Shown one piece after another: positions 43,180-45,140 of a DNA stretch of 45,140 nucleotides. The notes below the pieces were generated by a model. It worked only from the letters and a program-made list of their open reading frames with translations. It searched no databases and was not told the origin of the DNA. The stretch covers positions 1 through 45,140 of the forward strand of contig DASUFP010000014.1 of the NCBI GenBank assembly GCA_036274495.1, in the 5' to 3' direction. The stretch's first letter is position 1. Every line of letters starts with the position of its first letter. The translations under genes and the position numbers were made by a program. Source of the DNA: DASUFP01 sp036274495. GTDB lineage: Bacteria > Bacteroidota > Bacteroidia > AKYH767-A > OLB10.

Positions 43180-44406
43180 TTAAATCAAGTCATGTTTATG
43201 ACCCTTTGTTCCAAAATAAAAGATGTAGAGGTAACAGATAATTGTAATCAGCAATGCGGTTTGAATTCCGTTGGCATCTGCAATAACTCCCGCAATTAAT
43301 GGAATAACGGCACCGCCAACAATGGCCATGCAAAGGATTCCGGATCCCTGGCCGGTATGTTTACCAAGACCTTCGAGCGACATAGTAAAAATGGTGGCAA
43401 ACATAATGGAGTTAAAAAAGCCAACCAGAATAATACTGTACATCGCAACCATTCCGGATGAGAGAATGCTGGTGACTACCAGCAACGAGGCAGTAACGGC
43501 ACAGATACTCAGTAATATTTTTGGCCGCATCGATTGGAGCAAGGCAGCACCCAGGAATCTGCCGACCATTGCGCAACCCCAGTACAATGCCACATACTTT
43601 CCGGCTTCACTCTGCGACATTCCGCCTATTTCAGGAGAGGATAAATACACAACCATAAAACTGCCAATGGTTACTTCGGCACCTACGTATAAAAAAATTG
43701 CAACAGCTCCACGCACCAGGTGTCCGAAGTGCCAGGCGCTTTTTTTGATGTATTGCGACGGCCGGTGTGTCGATTCAAGAGCAGCATCGCTGATGGCAGG
43801 CAGTTTCGAAAATGCAATCATCACGGCAATCACACCCAATACCAGCGCGATAATCATATAGGGCCCCTGTACGCTGGCGGCATCTTCTGAGGGTGTGCGC
43901 GTGTGGCCTTCTGCATTCAAAATAAACACCGCTCCCAAATAAGGTGCGATAGTGGTACCAAGTGAATTAATAGCTTGAGTGAGATTGAGCCGGCTGGAGG
44001 CTGTTTCAGGCGGGCCCAGGATGGCTACATAGGGGTTTGCGGCTACCTGTAAAATGGTAATGCCGCTGGCAAGAATAAACAGAGCAATCAGAAAGAGTGT
44101 ATAGGATACCATCAATGAAGCGGGAAAAAACATCAGCGCACCTATTCCCGTTATACTTAATCCCAAAACGATCCCGCGTTTATAGCCAATCTTGCTGATT
44201 ACAGCTCCTGCAGGAATGGAAACGATAAAATAGGCACCAAAAAAGGTGAACTGAATCAGCATGGTCCGTGTATAGTTCAAATCGAATAGTCCTTTGAGGT
44301 GCGGAATAAGAATGTCGTTCAGCACCGTTATAAATCCCCACATAAAGAATAGGGAACTGAGCAAAACCAGGGAGTAGGTGTTTGATTTTTGTTGGATCTC
44401 GGTCAT
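43180..44406 (-). CDS. FucP-type sugar MFS transporter
   Basis: 408 residues started at MTEIQQKSNTY; a start 14 codons further upstream is possible. Twelve hydrophobic segments are seen. The FucP/GluP family signature appears in helix 1, LFFMWGFITVLNDILIPHLKGLF, and the family's TLLQVAANPYVAILGP-type motif as ITILQVAANPYVAILG. Family members import L-fucose, glucose/galactose or N-acetylglucosamine with protons across the inner membrane. Located first in an operon with glycosylasparaginase and GH92, it probably takes up GlcNAc or mannose released from N-glycans; the exact sugar is inference. Confidence 0.9.
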   Translation of the reverse strand: MTEIQQKSNTYSLVLLSSLFFMWGFITVLNDILIPHLKGLFDLNYTRTMLIQFTFFGAYFIVSIPAGAVISKIGYKRGIVLGLSITGIGALMFFPASLMVSYTLFLIALFILASGITILQVAANPYVAILGPPETASSRLNLTQAINSLGTTIAPYLGAVFILNAEGHTRTPSEDAASVQGPYMIIALVLGVIAVMIAFSKLPAISDAALESTHRPSQYIKKSAWHFGHLVRGAVAIFLYVGAEVTIGSFMVVYLSSPEIGGMSQSEAGKYVALYWGCAMVGRFLGAALLQSMRPKILLSICAVTASLLVVTSILSSGMVAMYSIILVGFFNSIMFATIFTMSLEGLGKHTGQGSGILCMAIVGGAVIPLIAGVIADANGIQTALLITIICYLYIFYFGTKGHKHDLI

Positions 44407-44914
44407 ATGTTTTGTTACCTGAGGGTTAAGGTAGGAATTTTGCGACAATTGAGATTTTTAACGCAGTAAATCAGCCATTATTCCGGAGAGCGTGTCACCA
44501 TATGACAGCTATACATAAGAGGGGAAAGGTAGATGAGAACCGGGAAGCGTTTTGTGAAACAGCCTTTAAATGGCATATCATTTAATCAAGTTTGGCTTGT
44601 ATTGGTTGAGAAAGATACCGGTTCCCGGCAAATGTCACGCAAAATTTAGTAATTTCACTTTATCGGGGTTATTAACAATGCGAAATACCATTTACCCTTT
44701 CTCAGGTCATGTTGACTTAGCCTCAGTAATCGTTGACGGTCTCGAACCTCCGAAATTGTTGATAAATCAGCGGTTTCAGCCAAATTTGATCTATTTTTCT
44801 TTATCTTTAAATTCAAACATCTTACCCTTTTGTTCTCTGGTTTCACCAAAAAAAAAACATAGTACTTACAAAGCAAAATATTTTTGGCCCATCAAATAAC
44901 AAACCCAAAAACAA
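44407..44914. other. intergenic region between divergent genes, no gene seen
   Basis: About 500 bases holding the upstream region of the sugar-transporter operon (minus strand) and of the hydrolase-like gene (plus strand). A long open frame at 44570-44899 has no signal or family pattern and is judged spurious. Only a TAnnTTTG box near 44879 stands out. Confidence 0.5.
44879..44886 (+). promoter_or_regulatory. candidate -7 box for the right-edge hydrolase gene
   Basis: TATTTTTG, exact TAnnTTTG, 28 bases before the ATG at 44915. A -33 TTG at the right spacing is missing. Confidence 0.3.
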
Positions 44915-45140
44915 ATGAATCATTCATTACTTTATTTTAAAAAAGCGACAACACTGATTGCACTGATGGTACTCATGGTAACCTACAGCGCAATCGGTCA
45001 GACGTATTCAATGGGTCATCTCAGCATGAACCTCGTTGATTCGGCCCGTAACAACCGTCCTGTTAATATGGAGGTTTTTTATCCTGCCGACGCGGCCGGT
45101 TATAATGTTCCCGTTGCCGGACCTACTCTGAAGAAGTTTC
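44915..45140 (+). CDS. exported alpha/beta-hydrolase-like protein, N-terminal part (runs off the window)
   Basis: Only the first 75 residues are present. A signal peptide (MNHSLLYFKKATTLIALMVL ... SAIGQ, about 1-31) is followed by YSMGHLSMNLVDSARNNRPVNMEVFYPAD. This is the opening strand pair of secreted alpha/beta hydrolases of the dienelactone-hydrolase or PAF-acetylhydrolase-like type, where D-x-x-R-N-R-P-(V/I)-x-x-x-x-(Y/F)-Y-P is the usual beginning. The catalytic Ser, Asp and His lie beyond the window, so the assignment rests on the N-terminal motif alone. Confidence 0.6.
   Translation, partial: MNHSLLYFKKATTLIALMVLMVTYSAIGQTYSMGHLSMNLVDSARNNRPVNMEVFYPADAAGYNVPVAGPTLKKF

Noticed and set aside
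43271..43861. 196-codon plus-strand frame inside the sugar transporter gene
   Set aside because: Antisense shadow of a clear 12-helix MFS protein; composition reflects the opposite strand.
44570..44899. 109-codon plus-strand frame in the intergenic region before the last gene
   Set aside because: No signal peptide, no family motif, ends over a promoter-like box and an A-rich tract; likely chance.

Overview
The window is a chromosomal segment of a member of the phylum Bacteroidota. Evidence: three secreted proteins with type IX secretion (T9SS) C-terminal sorting domains, a TonB-dependent receptor with a carboxypeptidase-regulatory N-terminal domain, a GH92 glycosidase, the gene order rsh-fur-(STAS)-purA-ostA, and several candidate promoters with the Bacteroidota -7 box TAnnTTTG. 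I cannot place it to family. No rRNA, CRISPR array, insertion sequence, integrase or prophage gene is visible.

Layout. 1-5.1 kb: the end of a DUF885 protein, then a minus-strand run of small genes (lipoprotein, three membrane proteins, RibD/DHFR-like reductase, FMN reductase, DUF1801). 5.2-8.5 kb: a GIY-YIG protein, two visibly AT-rich genes of unknown function, tRNA-Ala(GGC) with its terminator, and a tandem array of three exact 100-bp units derived from that same tRNA and carrying inserted hairpins. This is the most unusual part of the window. 8.7-10.1 kb: VOC and SRPBCC gene pair and a single-domain response regulator. 10.2-14.8 kb: a 1522-residue modular T9SS cargo protein. 15.0-19.1 kb: homogentisate dioxygenase, pirin, a small T9SS cargo protein and a FAH-family hydrolase, consistent with tyrosine/homogentisate breakdown. 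19.1-25.1 kb: stringent-response/purine/envelope operon (rsh, fur, STAS, purA, ostA-like). 25.1-30.2 kb: LamG T9SS protein, miaE, WbpM/CapD-type nucleotide-sugar dehydratase, glycosyltransferase. 30.2-35.0 kb: gcvT, comB, zinc phospholipase C/S1-P1-like protein, methyltransferase, Sua5/TsaC. 35.0-39.2 kb: outer-membrane barrel protein, then a plus-strand set of a His/Cys-rich exported peptide, a TonB receptor and a lipoprotein, which looks like a metal or metal-complex uptake locus. 39.2-44.4 kb: a minus-strand operon of FucP-type sugar transporter, Tat-exported glycosylasparaginase and GH92 alpha-mannosidase, which reads as an N-glycoprotein degradation module. The window ends inside an exported alpha/beta-hydrolase-like protein.

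The most interesting signal is the tRNA-Ala-derived array at 8145-8444. Each unit keeps the 5' half and the start of the T arm of tRNA-Ala, has an 18-nt perfect hairpin in place of the D-loop tip and another in place of the anticodon arm, and lacks the 3' acceptor half. The array sits directly upstream of the intact tRNA on the same strand. Secondary points of interest are an 11-bp direct repeat flanking the AT-rich island next to the tRNA 3' end, the metal-uptake-like trio, and the N-glycan operon.
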